From Sorangium cellulosum (GTDB lineage Bacteria > Myxococcota_A > Polyangia > Polyangiales > Polyangiaceae): a DNA stretch of 64,000 nt. The stretch is taken from contig DYPH01000008.1 of assembly GCA_020720045.1 (NCBI GenBank), positions 16,555 through 80,554 of the forward strand, written 5' to 3'. The first letter of the stretch is position 1. The number at the start of each line of letters is the position of its first letter. This document shows positions 16,784-25,368 of this stretch, in pieces. The translations under genes and the position numbers were made by a program. The notes beneath the pieces were generated by a model. That model made no database searches, had not been told where the DNA came from, and saw only the letters and a program-made list of their open reading frames with translations.

Positions 16784-18565
16784 TCAGAGATGGCCGACGA
16801 TCGCGCGCCCCTTTTGAACGCACGCAACAAACGTCCCATCGTCGTTCGTCGTGCAGTGGCTCAGCGGACCGTCTTTGGGGTCCCCGAAGCCGACGAGGAA
16901 GCTCGTGAGCGCCGTCGCGCTTCCGACTTTCGCCTTGGCGACGACAACACCAAAGCGCCCACCGACCGCGATCGCACCCCCTTTTGGAGCCAGCGGCGCG
17001 CCAAAAGGTGCTGGATTCGCGAGGAAATTTCGAGTGCTCGACGGCTCCGCGTTCGCGTAAGGGGCGGCGAATTTCAACGGTTCACCATCGACGTAGGCAT
17101 AGAGCGCATCCCCGAGGCGCACCGGGAGGACCGGCAGGATGACCCCGTGATTGCCACAATTTTTTGGACGGAGTCGCGGCACGATCGGCAAGAGGGGATC
17201 CTTCGTGTCGGCCCCTTTTTCCGGGGCGAGCGTTGCACGGCCGGTCACCCCGTCGCAGTTGTCCCATGCTTCGACCAGGGAAAACGCGCCGTCGGGCGTC
17301 TTGGCGCTCCGATCCCAAGGGATGGCATCGGCCAGGACCGCCTCAACATCGGTCGCCGCCTCGACGCGCGTCGTGCGCGCCGCTTCGCGGACGAGAAGCG
17401 CCCCATCGGCGCCAAACGCGAGCGGTCCAAAGGAAGGATCCCCGACCATCAAATCGGGAACTGCCGTCAAGAACTTCGCCGTCAATGGCGCTTTCTTCGG
17501 GGCAACTTTCGTGAGGGCTGCCAGAAAGACCTTTTCGTCAGCGGCCGTTGCCCCCTCGGCCGCAGCCCGCTCATAAAGCAGAATCGCCGACGGCGGGTCG
17601 CTCGGAAGCGTGGCCAGCGCGTGCCCGAGGTTCAAATCGACAACTGCACGCTCCCCACAGGACGGACGGGCATCCGGATAGGTCACCACAAATGCCTTAG
17701 GGCCACAGAGCGCTCCGTGAAGGGCCGCGAGCTCACGTGCCTTTGTGAGCGAGGCGTCACGGGCGACCATCCGGACCACCGATGCCTCTTTCGCAAAGGT
17801 TTTCGAGGGCTCCGCGCGATCGACGACGAGTCCACCCGCGCGATCGAGGTAGGCGATCGGAAGCTCGGTCTTTCCGACAGCGAGGGTGAGCGTGACGTCG
17901 GGACTTCCATCGTTGTCGCGATCCTCGACGCGCCCATCGACGGTAAAGCGATCATCGTTCCGAGCGATCGTGAGCGATGCTCGCGCCTGTAGATCCCCGG
18001 TTTTCGCCGTAAAAATCGTCGTTTGACGGGCCGAGTTATTTCCTGGGGATGCGTCGCAAACCGCAGAAACTTCGACGCGAACACCGCCCAAGACCGTCGA
18101 AATTTTTGCGCCAGGGATGCAGCTATCGCCCCCCCCAAATTTTGGAGCCGGCTGAATAATCTTCGGCGCACCGAGGGAAGCACCGGCACCGGGAAAAAAG
18201 AGGACGTCCGGCGGAATGTGGGCCCCGGTTCGGGCGGCGGCGGCGACGAGGTCGTCTTTGCCGTCGCCGTCGACGTCGGCGAAGACGCCCGCCAGGAACT
18301 GCCCGCCGTCGGGGGCGTCTGCGGCAAGCGTGCCATGTTCCAAGTGTTTTCCGCCGCCGGACGGAGCGACCGCCGTCCCCGCCCCGGCATCAAGAACGAA
18401 GGGTGCCGTCGCTGCGAGGGCGTCTCCGCCAGCGTCGTGGACGGAGGGCTGCACCGTGTACGGGGGATTCGGATCACCGCCACATTTGCCGCTGCAAGCC
18501 GCGAGAAGGAGCGGAAGGCAAGCACGCGCCCAAAGGCGAGTCGACGACGCGGTGCGGAAAGTCAT
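16784..18565 (-). CDS. Large lipoprotein with FG-GAP/VCBS-like calcium motifs
   Basis: The 593-aa protein starts MTFRTASSTRLWARACLPLLLAAC, a lipoprotein signal with Cys24. The mature part contains a calcium-loop-type motif DVDGDGKDDLVAA, as in FG-GAP/VCBS repeats of surface proteins, and a second, DRDNDGSPDVTL. A C-terminal beta-rich region with several Cys follows. The frame continues to 18712, but that stretch is antisense to the next gene and has no signal peptide. It diverges from the 267-aa membrane gene by 70 bases. Function unknown; a cell-surface or adhesive role is a guess. Confidence 0.72.
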   Translation of the reverse strand: MTFRTASSTRLWARACLPLLLAACSGKCGGDPNPPYTVQPSVHDAGGDALAATAPFVLDAGAGTAVAPSGGGKHLEHGTLAADAPDGGQFLAGVFADVDGDGKDDLVAAAARTGAHIPPDVLFFPGAGASLGAPKIIQPAPKFGGGDSCIPGAKISTVLGGVRVEVSAVCDASPGNNSARQTTIFTAKTGDLQARASLTIARNDDRFTVDGRVEDRDNDGSPDVTLTLAVGKTELPIAYLDRAGGLVVDRAEPSKTFAKEASVVRMVARDASLTKARELAALHGALCGPKAFVVTYPDARPSCGERAVVDLNLGHALATLPSDPPSAILLYERAAAEGATAADEKVFLAALTKVAPKKAPLTAKFLTAVPDLMVGDPSFGPLAFGADGALLVREAARTTRVEAATDVEAVLADAIPWDRSAKTPDGAFSLVEAWDNCDGVTGRATLAPEKGADTKDPLLPIVPRLRPKNCGNHGVILPVLPVRLGDALYAYVDGEPLKFAAPYANAEPSSTRNFLANPAPFGAPLAPKGGAIAVGGRFGVVVAKAKVGSATALTSFLVGFGDPKDGPLSHCTTNDDGTFVACVQKGRAIVGHL

Positions 18566-18635
18566 GGTCGGTGAAGAATCGGAATCTGGCCGAATTGTCC
18601 ATGCGAATCGCGTGAGCGAGGTAGGGATCCTCCCG

Positions 18636-19439
18636 ATGCGCGCCGCTGCGCTCTTGGCGCTTGTATTCGTCGGGCTCTCCTCAGCCACCGGAACTCCCGG
18701 AACCGGCTGCATTTATGGCCCCCCGGCAGGCGGCGAACCCCGCCAGGAACCGGCAGAGTTACCTGCATCATGCACGGAAGCGGGCAACATGAACGGAGCG
18801 GACGCCTTCGCGTGCGGGGATGCGGCCCTCCGGGCCCAAGATCCCGAGCGCGCCTATCGCTTCCACGTGCGCGCCCTCGAAACGCTCGACGATCGCACGC
18901 TTGCTGAGCTCGCTTTCACCCGAGCCATCGACGACGCGCTGAGCCTTGACGACCTCACGGCGGCACAATCGCTCCTTGAGCGGCGTCCCGATCTCGACGA
19001 CGGAGATCGTCGGCGCGTCGTTCGTCAGCGTCGCCGTGCGCGATTGCTCGCGCGCCTAGCTTTCGGCTTTCTTTTGCTTTTTCTCGGTTGCGGCGCTTGG
19101 CTCTCGGCCCGCAAGGGTCGAGAAACGCGGCCGTCCGCGAAGTCGATCCAAGTGCGTACGTGGATCATTGCGCCGGCGGCCGGCGCGCTGTGGATCGGCA
19201 TCGCGACCGGCTGGCTCGCCCCCCACTTTTCCGAAGGGACCTCCCCTCGCCCATTCTGGCTCTTTTCCGCAGCGATTCCCGTCGTTTCTCTCGTCGCTAT
19301 CCCCTACGCACGAGCCGCAAACACCCGACGGTTTGCCGCCCCGCTCGCAGCCGTCGCAGTGCTCGCGGCGGCAATTCTTGTACTCTACACAAGCGATCGC
19401 GCCTGGCTCGCGACGCTGCTGCCCGGGCGAACGCCATGA
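18636..19439 (+). CDS. Membrane protein with signal peptide, first gene of a five-gene coupled unit
   Basis: The 267-aa protein starts MRAAALLALVFVGLSSATG. The mature soluble part contains several Cys (PASCTEAGNMNGADAFACGD), resembling a disulfide pair, and a helical part suggestive of repeats. Near the C-terminus are about four hydrophobic segments (LLARLAFGFLLLFLGCGAWL, WIIAPAAGALWIGIATGW, PFWLFSAAIPVVSLVAIPYA and the final LAAVAVLAAAILVLYT). I do not recognise the family. A purine-rich GAGGTAGGGA stretch precedes the ATG. Its TGA overlaps the ATG of the next gene (ATGA), which implies coupled translation with the small protein and radical SAM gene. Confidence 0.65.
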   Translation: MRAAALLALVFVGLSSATGTPGTGCIYGPPAGGEPRQEPAELPASCTEAGNMNGADAFACGDAALRAQDPERAYRFHVRALETLDDRTLAELAFTRAIDDALSLDDLTAAQSLLERRPDLDDGDRRRVVRQRRRARLLARLAFGFLLLFLGCGAWLSARKGRETRPSAKSIQVRTWIIAPAAGALWIGIATGWLAPHFSEGTSPRPFWLFSAAIPVVSLVAIPYARAANTRRFAAPLAAVAVLAAAILVLYTSDRAWLATLLPGRTP

Positions 19440-19699
19440 CAAACCGCGACGACTCAACCTCCCCTCTTTCTTCGCGAATATCTGCGAACGTCCGCGCCGC
19501 GCGGAGCGGTCCCGGCGCAAACTGCTCAAGCCTCGGCAGCGCCGTCGATGCGCTCTTCCTCGGGTCTGTCGCCGTCGGCGCCCTGCTCGCGAGCGCTGCT
19601 ACCGCCCTCGCCGCGGCGGAAGCGGCGGCCGCCGAAGCGAAGGAAGTGGGCGACGGGTCCGAGCCCGATCGACGAACCGAAAGTGAGGAGACGCCATGA
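19436..19699 (+). CDS. Small protein (87 aa) encoded directly before a radical SAM enzyme
   Basis: Four-base ATGA overlaps at both ends (19436-19439 and 19696-19699) argue that this short frame is real. The N-terminal third is polar and Ser-rich with one Cys (GPGANCSSLGS). The middle is a long Ala-rich hydrophobic helix (DALFLGSVAVGALLASAATA), and the C-terminus is acidic and charged (RRTESEETP). It could be a small membrane-associated protein or a precursor or scaffold for the next-door peptide-maturase-like enzyme. No known precursor family, double-Gly leader or repeated core is recognised. Confidence 0.65.
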   Translation: MTNRDDSTSPLSSRISANVRAARSGPGANCSSLGSAVDALFLGSVAVGALLASAATALAAAEAAAAEAKEVGDGSEPDRRTESEETP

Positions 19700-20787
19700 T
19701 CGGCGTCCGCCCCCCGGGAAGCGACGTCGTTTGGTTTCGCGCAGGGAATTTCCTCGTCGCCGTCGATCCTGCGTCGGTCGATAGCGCCCGCGATCAGGTC
19801 CTTGAAGGGCCGGTCGAAATGCATGTATCCCTCACCGATGCCTGCGGCGTTGGATGCCCGGCCTGCTACGTCGATGCACGCCCCGACGGAGCTACACCCC
19901 CACTCGCAACCATCCTGGAGCGCGTCCGCGCCATCGCGGCCGAAGGGGTACGCACGGTTGCGTTCGGCGGCGGCGAGCCGCTGCTCCGGGCAGATCTTTA
20001 TGAAATTGCTGAAGAAGCACGCCGGCTCGGTCTCGTTGCGGTCATCACCACGAGCGGCTTCGGCCCTAGCGGAGCCGACGTCGTTCACCAGCTCGCGCAC
20101 TTCGATCAAGTGAACCTAAGCCACGACGGCGTCGACGGCGGCTACGCGGCCGTGCGCGGCCGAGATGGCAGCGAGCGCGTCGCGGGCCTCACGACACGCC
20201 TCGTCGATGCGGGCGTACGCGTCGGCTGGAACGTCGTCCTAACACGCAATAATTTTAATATGTTGCGTGCCACGGTCGCGGCGGCGGCCGAACTCGGCGT
20301 CGCCGACGTCCAGCTGCTGCGGGTGAAGCCGGCGGGGCGCGCGACCGATCTCATTTATCGATCACTCCGTCTTACCGCGGAACAGGTCGCTGCGCTCCCG
20401 GGACTCCTCGCCGAGCTCGTCGCCGGCGCTCCGTCGATCCGCATCGATTGCGCACTCATCCCCTTCCTTTTGTCGATCGATGCCACCGACGAGGTGGCTC
20501 GGAACTTCGCACAAAGAATGAAACAAACCGGGGTCTTCGGCTGCGAAGCCGGTCGATCCCTTGCGGCGCTCCGGACGGACGGAACGCGTGCAGGATGCAG
20601 CTTTGAGCCCCGTGCAGAGGCGAGCCACGCGCCGGCGTTTCATCAGGCACTCCCGGCCCCGTGCAATACGTGTACTTTGCAAGAAGTCTGTCGCGGCGGC
20701 TGCCGCATCGTCGCCGCGCGTTCCGGCGACCCAGAAGGGCGCGATCTGGAGTGCCCGCGAGTCCTTGCGCACCGAGACCGACCGTGA
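19696..20787 (+). CDS. Radical SAM/SPASM peptide-maturase-like enzyme
   Basis: The 363-aa protein carries the radical SAM cluster CGVGCPAC (Cys50, Cys54, Cys57), an FGGGEPLL motif binding the methionyl group, and a barrel with NLSHDG and NVVLTRNN segments. The C-terminal third has a SPASM-type set of Cys (GCEAG, GCSF, CNTCTLQEVCRGGC and ECPRV) holding extra iron-sulfur clusters. Enzymes with this architecture (PqqE, anSME, RiPP maturases) modify peptides or proteins. An N-terminal part with GSDVVWFRAGNFLVAVDP might bind a substrate peptide. It overlaps the 87-aa gene and the 100-aa membrane gene by four bases each. No separate PqqD-like protein is seen. Confidence 0.88.
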   Translation: MIGVRPPGSDVVWFRAGNFLVAVDPASVDSARDQVLEGPVEMHVSLTDACGVGCPACYVDARPDGATPPLATILERVRAIAAEGVRTVAFGGGEPLLRADLYEIAEEARRLGLVAVITTSGFGPSGADVVHQLAHFDQVNLSHDGVDGGYAAVRGRDGSERVAGLTTRLVDAGVRVGWNVVLTRNNFNMLRATVAAAAELGVADVQLLRVKPAGRATDLIYRSLRLTAEQVAALPGLLAELVAGAPSIRIDCALIPFLLSIDATDEVARNFAQRMKQTGVFGCEAGRSLAALRTDGTRAGCSFEPRAEASHAPAFHQALPAPCNTCTLQEVCRGGCRIVAARSGDPEGRDLECPRVLAHRDRP

Positions 20788-21086
20788 CGACCTCACGAGG
20801 TGATTTCCTGCGCGCGGGCGCGTTTGCGATGCTGGTGGCTCCGCTCTTGTACGCGCTCCTCCGGGCCGCTGAGGCAGTGCTTCATCCCGGCGGCGTCGAC
20901 CCGACGCAGATCGTCATCGTCGGCCCGAGCGCCTACCTGCGACGTTGCCTGATGGTCGCGGTGTTTCTGCCGCCCGTCGCGGTCGCCGGCGCGCTTCTCC
21001 CCGCGAAAAACGTGCTACGCGCGCTCCCCGTGCTCACCGTCGCCGCCCCCCTCGCCGTTGTGCTCGTCGCGGTTTTTGCGCCGTGA
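20784..21086 (+). CDS. Small membrane protein (100 aa), GTG start
   Basis: The GTG at 20784 overlaps the radical SAM stop (GTGA), and the TGA at 21084-21086 overlaps the GTG of hrpB in the same way. The protein has about three hydrophobic segments: FLRAGAFAMLVAPLLYALL, LMVAVFLPPVAVAGALL and a final TVAAPLAVVLVAVFAP. It has no motif I know. The longer frame starting at 20661 would run inside the radical SAM gene and is not coding there. Its position suggests a membrane partner of the radical SAM gene, or simple read-through coupling. Confidence 0.65.
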   Translation: MTTSRGDFLRAGAFAMLVAPLLYALLRAAEAVLHPGGVDPTQIVIVGPSAYLRRCLMVAVFLPPVAVAGALLPAKNVLRALPVLTVAAPLAVVLVAVFAP

Positions 21087-23635
21087 CGCCGCTCCCGATC
21101 GATGCCGAAATGCCGCGGCTCCTCGCCGAACTCGACGCGCGAAAGACGCTCGTCGTCGTCGCCGAACCGGGCGCCGGAAAGACCACACGCCTCCCCCGTG
21201 CACTTCTAGACCTTGATTTACCAGGGGAAATCATTGTGTTGGAGCCGCGACGAATCGCGGCGCGAATGGCGGCACGCCGGGTGGCGGAAGAGGCCGGCGA
21301 ACGCATCGGGGAGCGTGTAGGATACACCGTTCGCTTCGAAGACGTCTCTTCATCGAAGACGCGACTCCGCTTCGTCACCGAGGGGATCCTGACTCGGCGC
21401 TTTGCCACCGATCCCGATTTGAAGGGGGTCTCTGCCGTCGTGCTCGACGAGTTTCACGAGCGTCATCTCCACGGCGATCTCGCGGCGGCGTGGCTCCGCG
21501 ACCTCCGCCTGCGACGGCCCGATTTGCTGGTCTGCGTAATGTCGGCAACCCTCGACGCCGCGGCGGTCGCGACTTGGTTCGATGCGCCGATCGCAACGGT
21601 AGGAGGCCGCACCTACCCCGTCGCGGTGACCTACCTCGGCGCCGACGAGCGCCCGCTGGAAGCGCAGGTCGTGAGTGGCGTTCGTGGGGCGCTTGCCGCA
21701 ACCACTGGAGATATCCTCGTTTTTTTGCCAGGGGCCGGCGAGATTCGGCGGGCCGAGGAGGCACTTGCCGGGCTCGCAGGGAAAGAGGGGCTTCGGATCT
21801 TTCCGCTCCACGGGGACCTGCCGCCGGAAGCCCAAGATCTGGCGGTCCGCAAAGGGCCTGCCGGCGCCGGCCGGAAGGTCGTCCTCGCGACAAACGTCGC
21901 CGAGTCGTCGCTCACGATCGATGGGGTGACGGCCGTCGTCGACAGCGGTTTGGAGCGTATCGCCGGCTTCGACGCGTGGAGCGGCCTGTCGACGCTGGAA
22001 CTCGCCAAGTCATCGCGTGCATCGTGCATTCAACGTGCCGGTCGCGCCGGCCGCACGCAGGCCGGCACCGCCTTTCGCCTGTACGCCGAGGCCGACTTCG
22101 AACGCCGACCGATGCACGGAACGCCCGAATTCGCGCGTGCCGACCTCACCGACGTCGAACTCCTCCTCGCATCACTCCGTAAACGCGACCTGCCGCTCCT
22201 CGATCCGCCCAAAGCGGAAGTGCGCGCGCAGGCTCGTGCGCTCCTGGAACGGCTCGGCACGACAACCGCGGACGGCGAAGCGACGCCTCTCGGACGAAAG
22301 GTCCTTCCGCTTCCTGTACCCGTTCGCCTCGGATGCTTGATTCACCAAGGAATTTCGGTCGGTATCGGAGGGACGGCGATCCTCGCGGCGGCGATCCTTA
22401 GCGAGCGCGATCTTCGCCGCGAAACGCGGGTTTCTTTTGGAAATCAAGCACGTAGCTTCGGTGACCGAGGTGCAGACAGCTCCGATGTCGAGACCCTGAT
22501 CGACCTCTTCCGGGAGGTCGCGTTTGCGATTTTTTCCGGCAGTGCAATTCGCGCCGCCGAGCTCGACCCCGGCGCCGTCGCACGCGTGCGAAAGGGCGTC
22601 GAGGCGCTTTCGAGGCACGGAAGCCTCCGCGGACAGGGGACCGAAGACGAAGGCGATTTCGGAACGACGGGGGAGCGCCTCCGGCGATGCCTGCTTGCCG
22701 CCTTCCCCGATCGGGTCGCAAAGCGGAAAAAGGCGGGCGGGCGTGACCTCGCGCTCGCGGGCGTGGGCGTCGCAACGCTTGCGGAAGCCTCCGTCGTGCG
22801 CCACGCGGAATGGATGATTTGTGCGTCGGCGAGCGTGCGCCGCGGGCGGCTTGAGGTGGAGAGCGCCGCCGAAATCGACCCGTTCTGGCTCGTCGAACTC
22901 TTTCCGGAAAAGCTTGTGGAAGAGAAGCTCGTGACGTTCAACGACGCAACGGGGCGAGCGGTCGGCCTCGCGCGCACGCTCTACGACGGCATCGTCCTCG
23001 ACGAGGCGAAGTTCACGCCGCCGCCGGAATTGCTGGCCCGCACGCTTGCAAAGGCGCTCCTGGCCAAGGGGGCCCACCGACTCGCAAAAGAAGGTGCCCT
23101 CGACCGCCTCGTCCATCGCGTCGCCTTTGCGCGGCGTGTTCTCCGATCGGGTGTCTCGCTGGGCGGAGACAGCCGCGATTCGCCGGAACTCGCACCCCTC
23201 GACGATGCTGCCATCGAAGATGCAGTGTCCCGCGCCTGCGAAGGCTGCACAAGTCTGAACGATCTCAAGGATTTCGACCTCGCCGACTGGCTCACAAACA
23301 CGCTGCCGCGGAGCGTCGAGTCGGCCGCCCCCGAGACGGTGAAGCTTCCGAGCGGACGCGTCGTTCCCGTCCACTACGAGCGCGACCAGGACCCGTGGGT
23401 TGCGTCGTACCTGCAGGATTTCTGCGGCGGCGGCGATCGTGTACTCGCCGTGAACGGCACGCCGCTCGTGGCCCACCTCCTCGCCCCGAACAAGCGATCG
23501 GTGCAAATTACACGCGACCTACCGAACTTCTTCCGGACCCACTACCCGGCGATCCGGAAGGAGCTGATGCGCAAGTATCCAAAACATGCGTGGCCCGAGG
23601 ACCCGTCGGTACCGATTCCACCACGCTTTCGGTGA
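21083..23635 (+). CDS. hrpB: ATP-dependent RNA helicase HrpB
   Basis: The 850-aa protein starts from a GTG that overlaps the preceding stop. It shows DEAH-type helicase motifs: GAGKTT (residues 30-35), EPRRIAARM (Ia), the DEFH version of motif II (122-125), SATLD (III), ATNVAESSLT (V) and QRAGRAGRT (VI). After these follow the helicase-associated region and a long HrpB-type C-terminal domain including DLADWLTNTLP and a terminal KYPKHAWPEDP. HrpB remodels RNA in many Gammaproteobacteria and others, though its natural substrate is little known. It converges with the tail-anchored gene, 25 bases apart. Confidence 0.93.
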   Translation: MTPLPIDAEMPRLLAELDARKTLVVVAEPGAGKTTRLPRALLDLDLPGEIIVLEPRRIAARMAARRVAEEAGERIGERVGYTVRFEDVSSSKTRLRFVTEGILTRRFATDPDLKGVSAVVLDEFHERHLHGDLAAAWLRDLRLRRPDLLVCVMSATLDAAAVATWFDAPIATVGGRTYPVAVTYLGADERPLEAQVVSGVRGALAATTGDILVFLPGAGEIRRAEEALAGLAGKEGLRIFPLHGDLPPEAQDLAVRKGPAGAGRKVVLATNVAESSLTIDGVTAVVDSGLERIAGFDAWSGLSTLELAKSSRASCIQRAGRAGRTQAGTAFRLYAEADFERRPMHGTPEFARADLTDVELLLASLRKRDLPLLDPPKAEVRAQARALLERLGTTTADGEATPLGRKVLPLPVPVRLGCLIHQGISVGIGGTAILAAAILSERDLRRETRVSFGNQARSFGDRGADSSDVETLIDLFREVAFAIFSGSAIRAAELDPGAVARVRKGVEALSRHGSLRGQGTEDEGDFGTTGERLRRCLLAAFPDRVAKRKKAGGRDLALAGVGVATLAEASVVRHAEWMICASASVRRGRLEVESAAEIDPFWLVELFPEKLVEEKLVTFNDATGRAVGLARTLYDGIVLDEAKFTPPPELLARTLAKALLAKGAHRLAKEGALDRLVHRVAFARRVLRSGVSLGGDSRDSPELAPLDDAAIEDAVSRACEGCTSLNDLKDFDLADWLTNTLPRSVESAAPETVKLPSGRVVPVHYERDQDPWVASYLQDFCGGGDRVLAVNGTPLVAHLLAPNKRSVQITRDLPNFFRTHYPAIRKELMRKYPKHAWPEDPSVPIPPRFR

Positions 23636-23660
23636 AACTGACCGTGCCCTTCCGCCACGA

Positions 23661-24170
23661 TCAATGCCCCGAACGGAACACGAGGACGAGAACGCCACCG
23701 ACCGCCGCGAGAAGAACGAGGAGCACCGCGACGATGACCTTTTCGACCGACCTGCTTCGGTCGGCGGTCGGTCGAGGCGGTGCGAGGGACGCACGTTGGG
23801 GGGCGTTCAGGTCGACTTCAAACGTCATCGGCGCCGACGGAGGACTGGCCGACGCCGGTGCCGTTTCCAGAATGATCGCGGGCGCTTCGGCGCGGGTTCG
23901 CGGTCCAACATCGACATGTTTCGACTTGCCGCCAGGAACGAACACCTCGACGACGTCGGCCCCAAGGACCTCGGCGTCGTCCATCAGACTGCGGCGAAGC
24001 ATGACCGCCGGCTCGTCGGTCCGTGACATGTACGGGGCTGGCGCGGCCCGAGCGCCCGTCGACGCGTAGGCGGCCCCCTTCGCGGTCGCTATTTCCGACG
24101 ATCCAGGTTTGATCGGCACGCTTGGCGGCGCGTCGGGCGTTTCCCCCTGCTTCGAATCCCGGTCGACCAT
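23661..24170 (-). CDS. Predicted tail-anchored membrane protein
   Basis: The 169-aa protein starts at the ATG at 24170 (MVDRDSKQGETPDAPP). It is mostly Pro/Ala/Ser-rich and disordered, with a compact acidic segment (LMDDAEVLGADVVEVFVP). A single hydrophobic segment ends the protein (KVIVAVLLVLLAAVGGVLVLVF), so it should be anchored by its C-terminus with the body in the cytoplasm. The frame is open further upstream to 24455, but that would overlap the divergent epimerase gene. The family is not recognised. Confidence 0.55.
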   Translation of the reverse strand: MVDRDSKQGETPDAPPSVPIKPGSSEIATAKGAAYASTGARAAPAPYMSRTDEPAVMLRRSLMDDAEVLGADVVEVFVPGGKSKHVDVGPRTRAEAPAIILETAPASASPPSAPMTFEVDLNAPQRASLAPPRPTADRSRSVEKVIVAVLLVLLAAVGGVLVLVFRSGH

Positions 24171-24377
24171 GGCGGGGCGAAGATGGCACGACCCGGCAAA
24201 GAAGAGCAATCCGTTTGTCCCCATGCGACCGAGCGGGGGCGTCGGCGTGGAAACGGAATGACCGGCCTTCGGAGCCATCGACGCGCCGGTCGCTTCCGTG
24301 TAAATCGCGCCGTCCCGACCGGTTACCGCGAAGCTGTCGAACGTCGCGCACCGCCCGGGCAACGGAGAGATCGATCC

Positions 24378-25349
24378 ATGAGGTATTTCATCACCGGCGG
24401 CGCAGGTTTTGTGGGCTCCCACCTCGCGGAGGAACTCCTCGAAAAGGGTCACCACGTGACCGTGCTCGACGACCTGTCAACAGGCTCCATCGAGAACATC
24501 GAGCACCTCAAGCCGCATCCGAAATTCCGCTATTATATCGATACAGTAGCGAATGTCCCGCTCACCGCCGAGTTCATCGATGGCGCCGACATTGTCTACC
24601 ACTTGGCCGCCGCCGTCGGCGTGAAGCTCATCGTCGAGAGTCCCGTACGGACCATCGAGACCAACATCCGTCTCACGGAAGTTGTGCTTGAGCAGGCGGC
24701 GAAAAAGAAGCGCCCCGTGTTCGTCGCATCGACGAGCGAAGTGTACGGGAAGAGCACTCAATTCCCGTTCCGCGAAGACGGCGACCTCGTCATGGGCCCG
24801 ACGAACAAAGGGCGGTGGAGCTATGCGTGCTCCAAAGCAATCGATGAGTTCTTGGCGATTGCCTACTACCGCGAAAAGAAGCTCCCGACGGTTGTGGGGC
24901 GCCTTTTCAATACCGTCGGGCCGCGCCAGACCGGCATGTACGGCATGGTCGTTCCCAACTTTGTGATTCAGGGGCTTCAGGGCAAACCGATCACGGTGTT
25001 TGGTGACGGCACTCAAAGCCGCTGTTTCACCCATGTGAAGGACGTCGTCCGTGCCCTTGCCGGCGTGATGGAAACCGACAAGACGCTCGGTGAAGTCTAC
25101 AACTTCGGAAACGACCACGAAATTACGATCACCGACCTCGCGAAGAAGGTCCGCGACATGACCGGCGGGAAGTCGGAAATCGTCTATATCCCGTACGACA
25201 AGGCCTACGAAGTTGGCTTTGAGGATATGCATCGTCGCGTCCCTTGCATCGACAAGGTGACGAATGCGATTGGCTGGCGTCCGACCCGCAACCTCGACCA
25301 AATCTTGAACGACGTCATCGATTTCTACCGACCCCGCGTTGGGGTTTGA
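24378..25349 (+). CDS. NAD-dependent epimerase/dehydratase (nucleotide-sugar)
   Basis: The 323-aa extended SDR enzyme has the NAD-binding GGAGFVGSH, the VASTSEVYG stretch with the catalytic Ser/Thr, and the YACSK motif (Tyr and Lys) near residue 150. A C-terminal substrate part includes VGRLFNTVGPRQTGMYG and GDGTQSRCFTHVKDV. It matches UDP-glucose 4-epimerase/UDP-glucuronate decarboxylase-like proteins; the exact reaction cannot be fixed. GGAGAGA lies about ten bases before the ATG. It opens the polysaccharide locus, 19 bases before the WecA-type transferase gene, and probably shares its transcript. Confidence 0.88.
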   Translation: MRYFITGGAGFVGSHLAEELLEKGHHVTVLDDLSTGSIENIEHLKPHPKFRYYIDTVANVPLTAEFIDGADIVYHLAAAVGVKLIVESPVRTIETNIRLTEVVLEQAAKKKRPVFVASTSEVYGKSTQFPFREDGDLVMGPTNKGRWSYACSKAIDEFLAIAYYREKKLPTVVGRLFNTVGPRQTGMYGMVVPNFVIQGLQGKPITVFGDGTQSRCFTHVKDVVRALAGVMETDKTLGEVYNFGNDHEITITDLAKKVRDMTGGKSEIVYIPYDKAYEVGFEDMHRRVPCIDKVTNAIGWRPTRNLDQILNDVIDFYRPRVGV

Positions 25350-25368
25350 CCGGCACGGAGGGCGAAGC

